DNA of 21,886 nucleotides from Chlamydomonas sphaeroides (Eukaryota; Chlorophyta; Chlorophyceae; Chlamydomonadales; Chlamydomonadaceae). This document shows, piece by piece, positions 19,399-21,886 of the stretch. The notes under the pieces were generated by a model. The model was not told the DNA's origin. It searched no databases and saw only the letters and a list, made by a program, of their open reading frames with translations. The translations under genes and the position numbers were made by a program. Location: contig BDDC01001272.1 in NCBI GenBank assembly GCA_001662425.1, forward strand, positions 7,833 to 29,718. Reading direction: 5' to 3'. Each line of letters opens with the position of its first letter. The first letter of the stretch is position 1.

Positions 19399-20169
19399 AT
19401 GGCTACAACTGGCTTAGCACGCCGGCCATGCGCCACTAGCAACCTGGCGCCTAGGCCCCTCGCGGCGCCGGCCGCGTGCCTTGTCGCAAGCACGAGCGGA
19501 AGGCAGCAGCTCGACCACCAGCCCTGCAGCGTGCATGCTGGACGCCGGAGAGCTGATCTGGTTGCATGTGCAGCTGGCAAGCGCGCGGGAAGTGTCGCAT
19601 CGTCGCTCATCGCGGTGCTGAAGGACGAAATTAAGTATGAGCGCGAGTCCTATCGCAAGGAAGAGACGATCATGTCGCCTCCACCCGGGGACTTCGACGT
19701 CATAGACGAGCCCGGGACCGGCGCATTCTTGCTCGGCAAGCGCTTCGGTAACGAGGAGATACTCATCCGCATCAGCCTAGACAACCAGCCGGAGTTCGAC
19801 GAGGACGAGGAGGACGAAGAGTATGAGGACGAGGAGGATGTGACCCCGCCCACCCAGTTCCTCGTGTCCATCGCCAAGGGCGACGAGGCGGTGCTGCTGT
19901 TTGAGTGCGCCAGCGATGGCGAGTTCCTTAGCATCAACCGTGTGGCGTTGGACAACATGGAGCAGGACATGGAGGCACAGGCGCCCCCCTACCGGGGCCC
20001 CGCTTTTGACGACCTAGACGACACGCTGCAGCAGGCCTTCGTTGACTTCCTCGAGGAGCGGGGCGTCAACGCCTACCTGGGCGAGTACATCCGCGTGTAC
20101 CTGCGCGACAAGGCGACGCTGGAGTACCAGGCGTGGCTGGGGCGGATGCGCAGCTTCATCAGCAAGTGA
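19399..20169 (+). CDS. MAM33/p32 (mitochondrial glycoprotein) family protein
   Basis: Acidic doughnut-forming organellar protein of the MAM33/p32/C1QBP family; members are matrix proteins linked to organelle translation and assembly. A single exon encodes 256 residues. Residues 1-65 are rich in Arg, Ala and Ser and nearly free of acidic residues, as in a transit peptide. The mature part opens with a helix (LIAVLKDEIKYERESY), then the long beta-sheet region with FDVIDEPGTG and an acidic loop (EFDEDEEDEEYEDEEDV), and ends with the family's C-terminal helices: LQQAFVDFLEERGVN, YLGEYIRVYLRDKA and EYQAWLGRMRSFI. The start is the first ATG after an upstream stop and sits next to TTTTCC. VACAAG near residue 56 resembles an algal plastid cleavage site, so chloroplast targeting is as possible as mitochondrial. 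Confidence 0.93.
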   Translation: MATTGLARRPCATSNLAPRPLAAPAACLVASTSGRQQLDHQPCSVHAGRRRADLVACAAGKRAGSVASSLIAVLKDEIKYERESYRKEETIMSPPPGDFDVIDEPGTGAFLLGKRFGNEEILIRISLDNQPEFDEDEEDEEYEDEEDVTPPTQFLVSIAKGDEAVLLFECASDGEFLSINRVALDNMEQDMEAQAPPYRGPAFDDLDDTLQQAFVDFLEERGVNAYLGEYIRVYLRDKATLEYQAWLGRMRSFISK

Positions 20170-20586
20170 GGTTGGACCCGTGGACACCAGGGCCCTGGCC
20201 CCAAGCTCCAGCCAGGCCAGGGCTGCGATATGTTGGGGCGTGCGCTTGTGGTAGGGGCTGCCGCGATCCGACATTTCACCGGCGCCGCTGGGGGGCCTCT
20301 GTGCGCCCTGCGCTGGGTGCTGCGACAGCCGTGCTAGGCCCGGGCGGCGTGCCGCTGCATGTGCTGGCGATTGCGGACGTTTTGCTGGGTCGCGTGCCTT
20401 GCTGCTCCGTACGTACAAGGCACGAGCTGATGCCGTGGGCATGCATCCGCTGGGCCTGCACTGCCTGAAACAGCGGGCCAGGCCGTCTGTGTGCTTGATG
20501 TGGCACGGTAGGGTAGGGCCAGCAAGGAGGGCGTGGCCCTCAGGCGTGACCCCTGGTGGGCCTTTGGGGCGAGGCTTGCTGGGGCG

Positions 20587-20631
20587 TGTGATGGGCTGGC
20601 ACGTGTGATGGGCTGGCACGTGTGATGGGCA
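20587..20631 (+). repeat. 17-bp tandem repeat in the 3' UTR of the MAM33-like gene
   Basis: TGTGATGGGCTGGCACG starts at 20587 and 20604, with a truncated third copy at 20621. Confidence 0.9.
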
Positions 20632-20883
20632 GCAGCACGCTGCATACGCTTGGGGCATACGGGGTCACGTGGGGATCGGTCGGCCGTGGTGTTGCGTGGT
20701 GTTGCGTGGCGCCGCGAGCCATGGGGTGCTGCCGTGTTCTCCTCATCTAGGCCAGGGGCAGCAGCGAATGATGGGTGCAGGAGGACCTTCTGGATGGGTG
20801 CGCGAGTGACAGGCCGTGCCTCCAGGGCGACTGCTGCTGGCACGCGCCCCGCGTCGCAGTGTTGCGACTGCGAGGGTAATATA

Positions 20884-20888
20884 TGTAA
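20884..20888 (+). terminator. TGTAA poly(A) signal of the MAM33-like gene
   Basis: First TGTAA downstream of the TGA at 20167-20169. It implies a 3' UTR of roughly 0.73 kb. Confidence 0.65.
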
Positions 20889-21494
20889 TGCGTGGAATGG
20901 TTGTTGATCGTTTTGCTGTAGACCTTCACTTGCTGCGCTCAGCCTCTCGCTGTCAGCTGCCAGCCTTCGAGACGAGTTATGCTTGCCCGGGGTTGGTTCG
21001 TCCCTGTAGGGGCACGAGCCGTTCGACTCGGGCACCAAGGCAGCACAATTACGAAAGAAGCACTTCCTCATCTCCTAGTCTGCAGCTATTTGATAGGGTG
21101 TTCGATGCACAAGCGCTTGCGTCTTACCCGTGCCATGTCACCCGGGGTGCGTGGCTTTCCCTTGCCTAACGGCCGTCAAATTAGCACAGGTGGAACCAGA
21201 GGCGGTTGCGCGTAGCAAGCCTCGCTGCAAGCTTCGTAGCAAGCCTTCGCTAGCCTTTGGCCTGCGGTAACCCAGCGCTGGTGACAAGTCCAAGATGGCC
21301 AACCGATCGGGTGACTTGGGTGACCTGGTTGACTGATACGAGCCCTGGCGGGCGCTCTAGTGTTATCCGGTTGTCGGGTGGCTAAGGGCACGAGCCTCGT
21401 TCTGCATCAGCCAGGTGCGCCTGGGGCCGAACCACGGCGCACACCACGGGGGTGAGGTCGCCCAGGGCCCCCGGCTGGACCACATGTCCCCTGC
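20889..21494. other. Intergenic stretch downstream of the MAM33-like gene
   Basis: No protein-like segment recognised. It contains a short direct repeat, CGTAGCAAGCCT (near 21211) and CGTAGCAAGCCT (near 21235), separated by a related variant. Confidence 0.35.
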
Positions 21495-21885
21495 ATGTCC
21501 CCGGTATCATGCCATCATGTGGGCGTACGAGGGCTGCACCCGCTACCCGCGCTGCACCCGCCAATCAATAAACACTGTCTCCGGCCACCTCGGCACTGTT
21601 CCCGCCGGCCCCGCACATGTCCCGCGCCGCGACCACCCGCTCAACCGCCATCGCCGCCGCCGCCGCCGCCGCGCGCAACGTGGCCGCTGCGCCCTAGTCC
21701 GGACGCCGGCCCACACGCGCCACTGAACTCCGGGCCGGGTGGCGGCGGCGGCAGTGGCAGCAGGGGCAGCGGCAGCGGCAAGCGGCCAACGCGCTCAGCC
21801 TCTGGCGGCGCCCAGCGAAAGCTGTTACTGTTACTGTTACACCGCAAAGCGGAGGTCGCCGTTTCACAGCCAGGGGGGCCATCGG
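21495..21885 (+). CDS. Open frame running off the window, doubtful
   Basis: From an ATG at 21495 the frame stays open for about 130 codons to the window edge. It includes a proline run (about 21645-21670) and then a Gly/Ser-rich stretch around 21730-21780, the kind of low-complexity text seen in real exons of this genome. A different-frame ATG at 21617 opens only 26 codons. No family is recognised and the GC-rich context makes chance openness likely. A (CTGTTA)n-like microsatellite sits near 21821-21839. Confidence 0.2.
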   Translation, partial: MSPVSCHHVGVRGLHPLPALHPPINKHCLRPPRHCSRRPRTCPAPRPPAQPPSPPPPPPRATWPLRPSPDAGPHAPLNSGPGGGGGSGSRGSGSGKRPTRSASGGAQRKLLLLLLHRKAEVAVSQPGGPS

Positions 21886-21886
21886 C

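Noticed and set aside
21003..21035. tRNA T-arm-like text with GTTCGACT
   Set aside because: Only three stem pairs form and no matching acceptor, D or anticodon arms were found around it.

Overview
The window reads as nuclear DNA of a volvocine green alga of the Chlamydomonas/Gonium/Volvox type. This is an inference from the GC-rich, strongly codon-biased exons, many short introns with GTGAGT/GTGCGG-like donors, TGTAA poly(A) signals, abundant minisatellites and low-complexity Gly/Ala/Ser/Pro/Gln inserts. Conserved protein segments, joined across frame-compatible splice sites, give four convincing genes and one decayed one.

Layout. (1) 125-2321 (+): the 3' part of a multicopper oxidase gene. 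The C-terminal cupredoxin domain and its copper ligands are complete; the gene begins before the window. Its 3' UTR runs to a TGTAA near 3280. (2) 3285-5640: a gene-poor, repeat-containing spacer. (3) About 5690-6545: an unusually AT-rich island ending in telomere-like repeats in inverted orientation. (4) 6640-8560 (-): broken pieces of a large membrane-receptor-like gene. A beta-helix-like ectodomain is followed by protein-kinase fragments (hinge and alpha-E helix), with frame breaks and no visible N-lobe. Possible upstream exons extend to about 10 kb. (5) 10156-11426 (-): a four-exon gene for ORC6, a replication-origin factor. (6) 12596-18771 (+): a thirteen-exon gene for ALKBH8, joining an RRM, an AlkB-type oxygenase and a Trm9-type tRNA methyltransferase in one 890-residue protein. 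(7) 19399-20169 (+): a single-exon gene for a MAM33/p32-family organellar protein, with a TGTAA at 20884. (8) 20889-21886: flanking DNA with an open frame running off the end.

The genes are not an operon and share no evident pathway. ORC6 (DNA replication) and ALKBH8 (wobble-uridine modification in tRNA) lie head to head across 1.17 kb that must hold both promoters. ALKBH8 introns carry at least four kinds of tandem repeat, one of which has triplicated a 5' splice site. I see no CRISPR array, rRNA or convincing tRNA, and no prokaryote-style system. The less ordinary items are the three-domain ALKBH8, the AT-rich island with telomere-like ends, and the decayed beta-helix/kinase gene beside it.
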